Source of the DNA: UBA4582 sp047630175
GTDB lineage: Bacteria > Pseudomonadota > Gammaproteobacteria > Pseudomonadales > Azotimanducaceae
Assembly (NCBI GenBank): GCA_047630175.1
Contig: JBLHVI010000102.1
Location: 1 to 10,754 of the forward strand
Reading direction: 5' to 3'
Length of the DNA: 10,754 bases
Position 1 is the first letter of the stretch. Each line of letters begins with the position of its first letter. Shown piece by piece: positions 1 through 6,397 of this stretch. The translations under genes and the position numbers were made by a program. The notes below the pieces were generated by a model, which saw only the letters and a list, made by a program, of their open reading frames with translations, was not told where the DNA came from and searched no databases.

Positions 1-137
1 ATTTCTGATGGCTCGCCTAGTGACAAATGACGATGTTTGATGCCTTTGTTAACCATGCTCAAGTAATTGAACACGGCGTCTGCATTTTCGGTTTGCTGGT
101 AACTGAATTTTTGTAATTGTTCTGGTTTTTTAGACAT
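1..137 (-). CDS. Small protein, 3' part beyond the window; possible amphi-Trp domain
   Basis: A minus-strand frame opens with ATG at 137 and stays open to the left edge, giving 45 residues that begin MSKKPEQLQKFSY. A GGAG Shine-Dalgarno lies 9 nt upstream, inside the end of the phosphatase gene. The start overlaps the phosphatase stop by 8 bp (130-137), so the two are probably translationally coupled. The visible part is polar, with a pattern of an early beta-strand (FSYQQ), a helix (ADAVFNYLSMVNKGI) and a second strand (HLSLGEPSE). That arrangement, with the YL...GI...LSL spacing, recalls the small amphi-Trp domain proteins. This is a resemblance from memory on a fragment and is not secure. 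No catalytic motif can be seen. The length, C-terminus and function cannot be determined here. Confidence 0.6.
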   Translation of the reverse strand, partial: MSKKPEQLQKFSYQQTENADAVFNYLSMVNKGIKHRHLSLGEPSE

Positions 138-1512
138 GCTCTAGATCTCCATGTTGATTTTCCAGGGTGGTGTCAAAGGATCGATTGAAAACGGTCACGA
201 ACCCTGGATCAAAGCGTTTTATGAAAGGATAGTCGGTGCTGATGCCGTGCACTGCACCGTCTGGCAGAAACTTTAGAACAGCGCCGCCCGGCCCAAATAG
301 GCCTTCCAAAGCACGTGTTCGACAATCCACTGATGTGTCACATTCGAAATTGAGCATACCCTGTCGAATCACTACGCGCTGGCCCTGCAAAATATTACGA
401 TGCCCGTGTACAATAGCGTGAATGCCAGCTCTGTGGAGGCTGTCGACACCTCTGTCGGTAAAGTCGAAATCAAAACCACGATATTTCGTTCGGAAAGCAT
501 TGCCCAGAGGGCCGTGATAGAGCGCAAAGGGGTCCTTGTGCAACTCTTCTCGAAACTGACGGTTAAGGCTGTCGGTGCCCTCTTCGAAAAGTGTTTTAGC
601 TACAGTGTCGTCCACGCCGGCGTGGACGAACAGATACGAGCCTTCCCGATGGGCTAGTTTCATCTGATCGAAGAACCAAAAATAGCGACCCCCAGGTTCA
701 AAAAATAATTCTCGGAACTTCGCCATGGCGGCGTAGACCTTGTGGATGTCTAGGCCGACCTTGTGCAACTGTTGGTCGAATTCTATGGTCTTTTCACGGA
801 TGCGACAAACTTCTTTTTCAAGTTTTTCTGGTCGAATCCAGCGTTGTGCCGCTTGCGGAAACTTTTCATACCAGTCTTCAGCAGGAAAGAGTAAATCGTA
901 AATATTGGCACCACTGAGGGTAACGTCGGCCTTTGTCCCTTTAACGAAACGTGAGTAAATTTCTGCCAGCAACGGCACCGTTTTTTTGCCCATGCGCACA
1001 AATAGATGATCCAGCAGTGGCGCTTTGCTTTCTGCGTAAAAAATACCCAGGTAAGTCCTTATATCGTGATTCCCCGCAAGCAATATAAGGTCAGCACCTT
1101 TAAGGTAGAGTTGATGGATGGCTTCCAACAGCCGCAGATTGTCTGGCCCTTTATCAAAGCAGTCTCCGCCGATAATAAACCGTGCATGACGGCCTTCTTC
1201 TGTGAGCTCAAAATCGCTGTCAGCGACACCTGTTTTGATGACACCGCCAGATGCCAAAAGTGACAGAAAAAAAGCGTCAGTGTCGGCGTGGATATCGCAA
1301 AAAAAGTATAGTGTTTGGCCGCTGCAGGTCCATAGTTTGCTGGCAGCATAACGCCTTACCTGTTCGCTGGGGATATCATCTTGGTCATTATCCGGGCCAA
1401 CCACCAAGCTGGCCGGTCTGGGCCAGGGCTGTTCTGTCTTGGGCAGATACGTTGTGGGGCTTTTTAGTGCCAAATTGCTTGATATACTCAGCAAAATCTC
1501 TGTGCTTTCCAT
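130..1512 (-). CDS. PPP/calcineurin-like metallophosphatase
   Basis: A 460-residue dinuclear-metal phosphoesterase, probably cytoplasmic since no signal peptide or membrane segment is seen. The metal-binding motifs appear in family order: DIH (D73, H75), GDCFDKG (D117, D120), GNHD (147-150), FVHAG (H297) and VHGHRN (H369, H371). This set fits the PPP branch, which includes protein Ser/Thr phosphatases and ApaH-like dinucleotide hydrolases; the substrate cannot be read from sequence. Two things are unusual: about 70 residues precede the first motif, and about 148 residues separate GNHD from the next histidine, against roughly 50 in typical PPP enzymes. That insert (about 155-290) is charged and likely helical. 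The ATG at 1512 is the first in-frame start, with a weak GGA about 5 nt upstream. The 3' end overlaps the next small gene by 8 bp. Family assignment is firm; the specific activity is unknown. Confidence 0.9.
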   Translation of the reverse strand: MESTEILLSISSNLALKSPTTYLPKTEQPWPRPASLVVGPDNDQDDIPSEQVRRYAASKLWTCSGQTLYFFCDIHADTDAFFLSLLASGGVIKTGVADSDFELTEEGRHARFIIGGDCFDKGPDNLRLLEAIHQLYLKGADLILLAGNHDIRTYLGIFYAESKAPLLDHLFVRMGKKTVPLLAEIYSRFVKGTKADVTLSGANIYDLLFPAEDWYEKFPQAAQRWIRPEKLEKEVCRIREKTIEFDQQLHKVGLDIHKVYAAMAKFRELFFEPGGRYFWFFDQMKLAHREGSYLFVHAGVDDTVAKTLFEEGTDSLNRQFREELHKDPFALYHGPLGNAFRTKYRGFDFDFTDRGVDSLHRAGIHAIVHGHRNILQGQRVVIRQGMLNFECDTSVDCRTRALEGLFGPGGAVLKFLPDGAVHGISTDYPFIKRFDPGFVTVFNRSFDTTLENQHGDLEHV

Positions 1513-1690
1513 AAGTCCGATACCCGGGATGGCTAAATGGTTGTCGGTATGTTTTCACTTGGCAACACCGAATGCAATACAAACCCTGTCGAAATGTTGC
1601 TTTACAACAATTCATTAGCTAAGACCGCAGACCAATATGCGTGTTAGCCGGCCATCGCGCTGGTTTGAGTAATAACATTAGCGGCGGCAG

Positions 1691-1720
1691 GCATGCTCCG
1701 TGCCTTGCTCCTGAGCATGC
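1691..1720. repeat. Inverted repeat GCATGCTC / GAGCATGC
   Basis: A perfect 8-bp inverted repeat (1691-1698 and 1713-1720) with a 14-nt spacer. Because GCATGC is itself palindromic, GCATGCTC also recurs as a direct copy at 1715-1722, 24 bp after the first. No T-run follows on either strand, so it is not a simple terminator. It could be an operator or an RNA hairpin; function unknown. Confidence 0.45.
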
Positions 1721-1822
1721 TCTGGCTTATCGAGGTAAGGTAATCTTTCTGGCGCGGTTACATGCTTTAACGCTGATCTGATCTGGCGACAATGGCTACG
1801 CGTAAAACTTAAATATTACACG

Positions 1823-1840
1823 GCTATAGCGCGATATAGC
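1823..1840. promoter_or_regulatory. Dyad GCTATA-N6-TATAGC upstream of the SDR gene
   Basis: A perfect 6-bp inverted repeat with a 6-nt spacer, ending 24 bp before the chosen SDR start at 1865. TATAGC also occurs twice as a direct repeat exactly 10 bp apart (1825 and 1835), about one helical turn. It lies just downstream of the weak -10 candidate at 1809-1814, where an operator would block transcription, or it could fold in the 5' leader. Chance cannot be excluded for such a short AT-rich element. Confidence 0.3.
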
Positions 1841-1864
1841 AATCATTGAGAGTTGAGCCATATT

Positions 1865-2572
1865 ATGGATATAGTCATCGTAGGTGCCGCGGGTGGCATT
1901 GGTCAGGCGCTGGCCGAGCGCATCGCGGACAGAAATGCCGATTGCCAGATTGTCGCCACTTACCATCAAACGGCGCCGCAGCTGCAGCGGCCGAATATAA
2001 CGTGGCACCAGGTTGATGTTACTCAAGAAGCAGACATCCAAAGGCTCGCGGCGTCCTGTGACAAGGCAGACTGGCTGATTAACGCCGCGGGTCTGTTACA
2101 TACCCCAGAACAAGGGCCAGACAAGAGTATTCGGCAGGCCTCGACCGCGTTTTTTCTGGAGAACATGACGACGAATTGCCTGCCAACCCTGCTGTTAGCC
2201 AAGTATTTCCAGCCGCTGTTGCGCCACAGTGAGGCTTCAGTGTTCGCGACCGTTTCGGCGAGGGTGGGGAGCATCGCTGAAAATGAGATGGGTGGTTGGT
2301 ACAGTTATCGCACGTCCAAGGCAGCGCTAAACATGGTGCTAAAGAATTTGAGCATCGAGTGGCGCCGGACCATGCCACGTTGCAGCGTGGCGGCGCTGCA
2401 TCCAGGTACCACCGACACCCCGTTGTCTGCGCCTTTTCAACGTAATGTATCAGCTGAAAAATTGTTTACGCCGGCGCAAACTGCCGGTTATCTGCTCGCC
2501 CTTATCGACCAGCTATCGCCTAAGGTATCAGGTAGATTTTGGTCGTGGGATGGTGAGATTCTTCCTTGGTGA
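1865..2572 (+). CDS. SDR-family NAD(P)-dependent oxidoreductase, C-factor-like
   Basis: A 235-residue classical short-chain dehydrogenase/reductase, probably a soluble cytosolic NAD(P)H enzyme of unknown substrate. The Rossmann motif GAAGGIG occupies residues 7-13, D51-V-T follows beta-strand 3, NAAG is at 73-76, and the catalytic YRTSK gives Y148 and K152. The catalytic serine is S131 or S136 in SARVGSI. HPGTTDTP at 179-186 is the usual post-catalytic loop. The GSI...GGWYSYR context and the C-terminal FWSWDGEILPW resemble C-factor (CsgA)-like SDRs. I chose ATG 1865, which has GAG 7 nt upstream; a TTG at 1853 would add four residues but its purine stretch abuts the codon. The stop overlaps the start of the GNAT gene by about 23 bp, suggesting an operon. 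Family certain, role unknown. Confidence 0.88.
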   Translation: MDIVIVGAAGGIGQALAERIADRNADCQIVATYHQTAPQLQRPNITWHQVDVTQEADIQRLAASCDKADWLINAAGLLHTPEQGPDKSIRQASTAFFLENMTTNCLPTLLLAKYFQPLLRHSEASVFATVSARVGSIAENEMGGWYSYRTSKAALNMVLKNLSIEWRRTMPRCSVAALHPGTTDTPLSAPFQRNVSAEKLFTPAQTAGYLLALIDQLSPKVSGRFWSWDGEILPW

Positions 2573-3071
2573 TTGGCTTGTGACGGACGAGGCTGCGGGT
2601 AAAAACGCAGCGTCTGTTCCCACGCTGGCGACCGTCGCAGACTTGTCCGACGTTAATCAAGTTGTTGAGCAGGCGGTGATGGCGTGGCCGCTGAGCGAGC
2701 GTCTGCGGCGTTTAAGTCTGCCGCTGCTGACCTACACTGAAGCCGACTGGCAGTACTATCAATTTTTGGTCTTACGCGACTGCGTGACAATTACTTCGAT
2801 CGCGGCATGGGATCCGCACACACGGCTGACGACCGAGCATGGCAGCGCTGCGTTGCTTCACGGATTGTATGTGCTGCCAGACTGGCAGGGGCAGGGCTTA
2901 GGTTGGCGGCTGGTAAAGGCTGTGGCAGAGCGAGCAGTGGCACTGCCGGTAGATGGTTTGCTGATTAAAGCGGAAAGAACAGCCGCTAGTTACTTCAAAA
3001 AGCGCGGTTTACTCGCCGTGCCTGCGGCTAATCGCCAGGATTATCCGTATCAGTTCTGGTTGAATTTATAG
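2550..3071 (+). CDS. GNAT-family N-acetyltransferase
   Basis: A 173-residue protein with the GNAT fold, expected to transfer an acyl group from acyl-CoA to an amine; the acceptor is unknown. The acetyl-CoA pyrophosphate-binding motif A is clear as QGQGLG (113-118), preceded by the strand LHGLYVLPDW (103-112). The late-domain signature AASYFKKRGLL lies at 144-154. The frame is open further upstream, but that part lies inside the SDR gene and reads as a shadow of it. Plausible starts are ATG 2550, GTG 2553 and GTG 2580; the last has a weak GGTGA about 6 nt upstream and gives 163 residues. Either way it is coupled to, or directly abuts, the SDR gene. Its stop is only 14 bp from the stop of the convergent cry-DASH gene. 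Confidence 0.82.
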   Translation: MVRFFLGDWLVTDEAAGKNAASVPTLATVADLSDVNQVVEQAVMAWPLSERLRRLSLPLLTYTEADWQYYQFLVLRDCVTITSIAAWDPHTRLTTEHGSAALLHGLYVLPDWQGQGLGWRLVKAVAERAVALPVDGLLIKAERTAASYFKKRGLLAVPAANRQDYPYQFWLNL

Positions 3072-3075
3072 GCCT

Positions 3076-3093
3076 AAAAAGCGCTTCAAGCGC
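3076..3093 (-). terminator. Intrinsic terminator containing the cry-DASH stop codon
   Basis: On the minus strand GCGCT-TGA-AGCGC forms a 5-bp GC-rich stem with a 3-nt loop and is followed immediately by TTTTT (3080-3076). The loop is exactly the TGA stop codon of the cry-DASH gene. On the plus strand the hairpin is preceded by A's and has no T-run, so it should terminate only the minus-strand transcript. The stem is short, which limits confidence. Confidence 0.5.
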
Positions 3094-4429
3094 CCTGCCG
3101 GCTGAAGTCGTCAGGGAGGATGGGCCAGTCAACCATGTCAACCGAGTCTAGCAATGGTGTGAAAGTGTTAGGTGCCCATTGCGCCACAAAAGTGCCGTCC
3201 GGGTCGTGCTCGGCGGCTTGTTTAGAAAGATTGAAATGCCGCCCGCCGCGGGGGTCGGCACCCACGCCTGCCGCGTATTGCCAGTTACCCCAGTTTGATG
3301 CGACTTCGTAATCAATGAGTTGTTGTTCGAAATAGGCCGCCCCGCAGCGCCAGTCGAGCGACAGCTCGTTAACCAAACAGCTGGCGACTATTTGCCGGCC
3401 CCGGTTTGACATATAGCCCGTTGCGTTGAGTTGGGCCATGCACGCGTTGACGATTGGCCAAGGTGTCTGACCAGTGGACCATTTGCGAAAACGCTCAGCA
3501 TAAAAACTAGTCAGGGGCTTGTGGTCACGGATGCCCGCAAAGCGGAATAGTCGGTGCTTGTGAATGTCAGCGTAGGACTGAAAGAACTCGCGCCAGAGCA
3601 ACTCAAAAAAGATCCAATAGGTTGAGTCGTTCGCGCCCTGACGAACCTCGTAGGCGCGCAAGGTTGCTAGTAGATGCCGAGCTGACAGGCTGCCGTTCGC
3701 GAGCCAGGGTGAGAACTTCGATGATTGGTACCAACCGTCTAAAGCATTGCGTGTGCGCTTGTAATGACTAGCCGCGTCTGTCGAAAAGTAGTCGTGTAGA
3801 TGACGTAAGCCAGCAGACTCACCGCCTAAAAAAGTCTTCGGCGATGTCGGTATGGTCTGCTGAGCGATGTCTGTTGATATGAGGTTACTTGGCGGCGGCG
3901 GCAGTTGCTGAGGTGTTGGCGTAATGGAAGGCAGGTCAAGTGCTTCGACTTGCATTCGAAACTTCGTGAAAGTTTTAGGGAGTTCCTCACTGAAAGGAAG
4001 CTGTTCTCGGTGCAACAGAGTGAAGGTTGAAACTTCCCTATAGGTTAGAAAAGGGTATCGCTGTTGCAAGCTACGCCATTGCCAACGCTCGTAGACACTG
4101 GGTCGTTCACTGCGAACTATGACGTCGATGCTGTGTTGCGCGACAAGCGCGCTGATCGATTCAATGGGATTACCGTGTACGACGACTAATTGTTGACCTA
4201 ATTGGCGCAATGACTGGTCGAGATCGGACAACGTTTGCTCAAGAAAAGCCTTTCGATGCTTTCCCATGCGTTCGATGCCAAAGCGATCACTTTTATGCCA
4301 GCTGTTGTCCCAACAAAAAACACAAATAAGATTCGTGCTGTTTTCGGCGGCGGCCGCAAGGGCCGCATTGTCATGCACACGCAAGTCTTCCGTTAGCCAG
4401 TACAAGGTTTTTTGTGGAACAGTAGTCAT
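3086..4429 (-). CDS. Cryptochrome DASH / ssDNA-type photolyase homologue
   Basis: A 447-residue FAD flavoprotein of the photolyase/cryptochrome family. Known cry-DASH proteins repair cyclobutane pyrimidine dimers in single-stranded DNA using blue light, and some have signalling roles. The N-terminal alpha/beta antenna domain starts with LYWLTEDLRVHDN (9-21). The cry-DASH-type linker PKTFTKFRMQVE spans 151-162. The FAD domain follows: HYKRTRNALDGW (222-233), SSKFSPWLANGSLSAR (236-251), NDSTYWIFFELLWREFF (267-283), TGYMSNRGRQIVASCLVNEL (337-356) and ASNWGNWQYAAGVGADPRGG (377-396). The domain is complete and of normal length, so it looks functional. I chose ATG 4429; a GTG at 4438 would add three residues, and neither has a strong Shine-Dalgarno. 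It is convergent with SDR-GNAT and lies 115 bp downstream of a membrane-protein gene on the same strand. Confidence 0.93.
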   Translation of the reverse strand: MTTVPQKTLYWLTEDLRVHDNAALAAAAENSTNLICVFCWDNSWHKSDRFGIERMGKHRKAFLEQTLSDLDQSLRQLGQQLVVVHGNPIESISALVAQHSIDVIVRSERPSVYERWQWRSLQQRYPFLTYREVSTFTLLHREQLPFSEELPKTFTKFRMQVEALDLPSITPTPQQLPPPPSNLISTDIAQQTIPTSPKTFLGGESAGLRHLHDYFSTDAASHYKRTRNALDGWYQSSKFSPWLANGSLSARHLLATLRAYEVRQGANDSTYWIFFELLWREFFQSYADIHKHRLFRFAGIRDHKPLTSFYAERFRKWSTGQTPWPIVNACMAQLNATGYMSNRGRQIVASCLVNELSLDWRCGAAYFEQQLIDYEVASNWGNWQYAAGVGADPRGGRHFNLSKQAAEHDPDGTFVAQWAPNTFTPLLDSVDMVDWPILPDDFSRQGA

Positions 4430-4509
4430 GGTTATCACTTATTAAGGTAGACTAAAGATACGTATCACCGCTGCATCGGATCTTTCATTTCGTGGTTAGC
4501 TGGCCCTGT

Positions 4510-4531
4510 CGGCAGCTCTATAAGCCTGCCG
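4510..4531. repeat. Inverted repeat CGGCAG / CTGCCG upstream of cry-DASH
   Basis: A perfect 6-bp inverted repeat (4510-4515 and 4526-4531) separated by the 10-nt spacer CTCTATAAGC, in the 115-bp gap between the membrane-protein stop and the cry-DASH start. No T-run follows on the minus strand, so it is a poor intrinsic terminator. It may be an operator or a transcript hairpin; chance is possible. Confidence 0.3.
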
Positions 4532-4544
4532 CAGATGATGTCAT

Positions 4545-4913
4545 TCAAACATCCTCCTCTGGTGCTCGAGCAGGTTCCAACCGGGTGGACGCTTTACTGG
4601 TGACGAAACGCGAAGCCATAAATAATGCGATAAGTGCCAACAGGCACATGCTCAGCCCCCAGAGGATTGCGCTGCGCAATGCCTCGGCACGGCGACTGCC
4701 GCTGGCGACAAATGAATCACTCAAAAAGTCAGTGGTATGGGGCCCCAAAGCCAGGCTAATAAACATGACCATTAGTAGGTAAAACGCCGGCGCAATTGCC
4801 CTCATGCGTAGTAGTACAAGGTCGTTAATAGTAGATGCGGCTGGCCCTATCAACACGGGTGAGGTCAATGCGAAAAGAAAGTTGAAAATGTAGGCGATGA
4901 CCCGTACGAACAA
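4545..4913 (-). CDS. Small multi-pass membrane protein, N-terminus probably frameshifted
   Basis: I do not recognise the family. The open frame gives 122 residues with three hydrophobic stretches suited to membrane helices, roughly 2-22 (FVRVIAYIFNFLFALTSPVL), 41-58 (APAFYLLMVMFISLALG) and 83-102 (ILWGLSMCLLALIALFMASR), and a short charged C-terminal tail ending in PEEDV. The only start is a TTG at 4913 without a Shine-Dalgarno, and it cuts into the first hydrophobic segment. In the same frame the codons before it, back to a TGA at 4958-4956, still read like protein (PTPSGGGRYAKYVL). A good ATG (4975, MNEETPDN) opens one base out of frame just upstream and stops at 4865. One missing base near 4950-4957 would join them into about 142 residues. 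This suggests a sequencing error or a recent inactivating mutation. Confidence 0.6.
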   Translation of the reverse strand: MFVRVIAYIFNFLFALTSPVLIGPAASTINDLVLLRMRAIAPAFYLLMVMFISLALGPHTTDFLSDSFVASGSRRAEALRSAILWGLSMCLLALIALFMASRFVTSKASTRLEPARAPEEDV

Positions 4914-5164
4914 AACATATTTTGCGTAGCGACCACCACCACTGGGTGTAGGTTGTCAGGTGTCTCTTCGTTCATACCCCGCCGTATTTATTATTGTTGG
5001 TATTCAAGGCTTTTTTGGCCGCAGACCCTACAGCACCTCGTGCGAGCCCAGCGTAAATTCTAATAGCACGTGAGCCGCAGTAATGAGTTCGCTATAGGGT
5101 GCAGGGCGCCTGAGCCTGCGTTTGGAAATATCGCTGATCTCATTCGTCAAAATTACTATTGATA
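4914..5164. other. Intergenic region between membrane-protein and metallopeptidase genes
   Basis: This holds the probable lost N-terminal codons of the membrane protein (4914-4975) and about 190 bp of true spacer. A short dyad GCAGG-N9-CCTGC sits at 5101-5119, 46 bp beyond the metallopeptidase stop; it has no T-run, so I do not call it a terminator. A T6 run at 5011-5016 has no stable stem beside it. I found no clear promoter for the membrane protein. Confidence 0.4.
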
Positions 5165-6274
5165 TTAGCGTTGACTGGCGCGTTGGCTCGATTCATTCAG
5201 CAGGCTTGGGGAGACAGGTTTGGCATTGTTTCGTAGCAAGTGATGAATAAATGCCAGCTTATATTCTATGGGCCCTGCGAGGATATCTGGCGCCAGGTCA
5301 ATGAGCCCCATGGACCGGTTCATTTCATTGAGTATCACGCCCAATCGACAATAGCGTTTGATCATCTGCTCAATGGGTGCAGTGCAGGGATCCAAGCCGT
5401 CGCCGAGGCCCATGTTCATAGCTGTGTCGAGCACGCTGACAATATCGAGATAGGTGGCGAAGGTTTCGGCAAAATCTTCCCAGGGATGCATGGTCGCGTA
5501 GGCGCTGATGTAGTTGATCTGCCAGTTATCTTTCGCGCCGTTTTCGTAGTGCTTTTGCATCGCATCAGTATAGGACAGGTTATGGTCACCAAAGGTAGCT
5601 ATAAACGCTGTCTCACACCGGCCCATAACCAGCATTTCCCAGTAATAGTGGCCTATTTCGTGGCGAAAATGTCCAATGATCGTGCGGTGTGCTTCATCGA
5701 AGGATACGCGCGCCTTCTCCCGTTCTACATGGTCAGCTTCGCGGATGTTGATGGTAATCTTGCCGCCCGCATGGCCGGTAAAAACGCGCTCTTCCTTGCC
5801 CATGGTCCGCCACCACCACAGACTTTTCTCAATTACATCTCCCTTGAAGTCGAACGATAGGGGTGGACTTATCCCGTCTTTCGTATTGCCGTAGGGTAGT
5901 CTTAGTCGGTCAAGGGTATACATCAGTCGGCGTTTGGCAACCTCCAAGCGCAACCACTTTTGCCAATTGTCACTTATTGTTAGATCCGGAATTGTGTCGT
6001 TGTAACGACAGTAGTCACAAAAACCTGTTGTTGGCTCAACAGTGTTACTAACCTGCACGCACCTGTTGCAGACGTTATGGTCACTGTAGTTAATGCATTT
6101 TTTCAGCAGGGTGCCGCAGGCGATATTGCCGCAGCGATATTGATCATCGTTGACGGGTACAAGTGCGGTCAGGGTCTGGCAGCCCGGACACCATCCAAGG
6201 CTACTTAAGCAGGCCGTGCACTGGTTATTTTCAAAGAAAATGGTATTGCTGCATTGGCATAAAAAACTACGCAT
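5165..6274 (-). CDS. Zinc-ribbon protein with putative zinc metallopeptidase domain (Peptidase_Mx-like)
   Basis: A 369-residue soluble protein with no signal peptide. The first 90 residues carry 13 cysteines, mostly in CxxC-type pairs: C6/C8, C19/C22, C29/C32, C48/C53, C69/C72, C86/C89, plus a lone C60. They could build up to three zinc ribbons. The remainder is a putative peptidase with the zincin motif HEIGHYYW (H205, E206, H209) and a downstream WEDFAETFATY (265-275), whose E266 or E270 may be the third zinc ligand. This architecture matches the family of conserved hypothetical 'putative zinc-binding metallopeptidases' (Peptidase_Mx); its substrates are unknown to me. ATG 6274 begins directly with the first ribbon and has GAG 8 nt upstream. 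All expected active-site residues are present. It is transcribed divergently from the efflux operon, with no visible partner gene in the window. Confidence 0.85.
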   Translation of the reverse strand: MRSFLCQCSNTIFFENNQCTACLSSLGWCPGCQTLTALVPVNDDQYRCGNIACGTLLKKCINYSDHNVCNRCVQVSNTVEPTTGFCDYCRYNDTIPDLTISDNWQKWLRLEVAKRRLMYTLDRLRLPYGNTKDGISPPLSFDFKGDVIEKSLWWWRTMGKEERVFTGHAGGKITINIREADHVEREKARVSFDEAHRTIIGHFRHEIGHYYWEMLVMGRCETAFIATFGDHNLSYTDAMQKHYENGAKDNWQINYISAYATMHPWEDFAETFATYLDIVSVLDTAMNMGLGDGLDPCTAPIEQMIKRYCRLGVILNEMNRSMGLIDLAPDILAGPIEYKLAFIHHLLRNNAKPVSPSLLNESSQRASQR

Positions 6275-6320
6275 CGATCAAACTCGCTCTGATGACAATT
6301 ATGCGGTGACACGCATCTGC

Positions 6321-6329
6321 TGATATACT
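6321..6329 (+). promoter_or_regulatory. Extended -10 promoter element for the RND efflux operon
   Basis: TGATATACT matches the extended -10 form TG-N-TATAAT with one mismatch in the hexamer. No good -35 lies 17 bp upstream (ATGCGG at 6301); a TGACA at 6307-6311 is too close. Extended -10 promoters tolerate a weak -35. Transcription from about 6336 would leave a leader of about 160 nt before the adaptor start at 6496. On the opposite strand CATAAT (6303-6298) could serve the metallopeptidase gene. Confidence 0.4.
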
Positions 6330-6380
6330 TTATGGGTAAGAGGACACGCTGTAAGTGCCCGTATTTAGTGCGTTAGCGAT

Positions 6381-6397
6381 TCATTATGGGTCATTAT
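6381..6397. repeat. Direct repeat TCATTAT, 10-bp period
   Basis: TCATTAT occurs at 6381-6387 and again at 6391-6397, exactly one helical turn apart, and is followed by a partial TCATTG at 6399-6404. It lies in the leader between the predicted promoter and the adaptor gene. Tandem half-sites at this spacing can bind a regulator, but no regulator gene is in the window and chance is possible. Confidence 0.25.

Larger units (their letters stand above)
1513..1864. other. Divergent intergenic region, 350 bp, no convincing gene
   Basis: This stretch separates the minus-strand phosphatase from the plus-strand SDR and should hold both promoters. I see no ORF with a good ribosome binding site, no RNA gene and no long repeat. 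It contains three short dyads: TGTTG/CAACA (1595-1609), GCATGCTC/GAGCATGC (1691-1720) and GCTATA/TATAGC (1823-1840). A weak sigma70-like pair for the SDR gene is GCGACA (1786-1791), a 17-bp gap, then TTAAAT (1809-1814), each matching 4 of 6 consensus bases. I could not pick a convincing promoter for the phosphatase. Confidence 0.5.

Noticed and set aside
1388..1615. 75-residue minus-strand ORF across the phosphatase start
   Set aside because: It overlaps the phosphatase in another frame, has no recognisable pattern, and is explained by chance in a short stretch.
2445..2549. Upstream in-frame extension of the GNAT gene
   Set aside because: These codons lie inside the SDR gene, read as basic low-similarity sequence, and would make an unusual 128-bp overlap. 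ATG 2550 or GTG 2580 fits the GNAT domain start.
5006..5020. T6 run with flanking GGC/GCC as a possible terminator
   Set aside because: The T-run would lie inside the loop of a 3-bp stem, which is neither stable nor correctly arranged for intrinsic termination on either strand.
5240..5860. 206-residue plus-strand ORF antisense to the metallopeptidase gene
   Set aside because: It lies wholly within the metallopeptidase gene, whose frame has a clear HExxH domain and ordered Cys pairs. The antisense product shows no domain-like pattern and has no convincing ribosome binding site.
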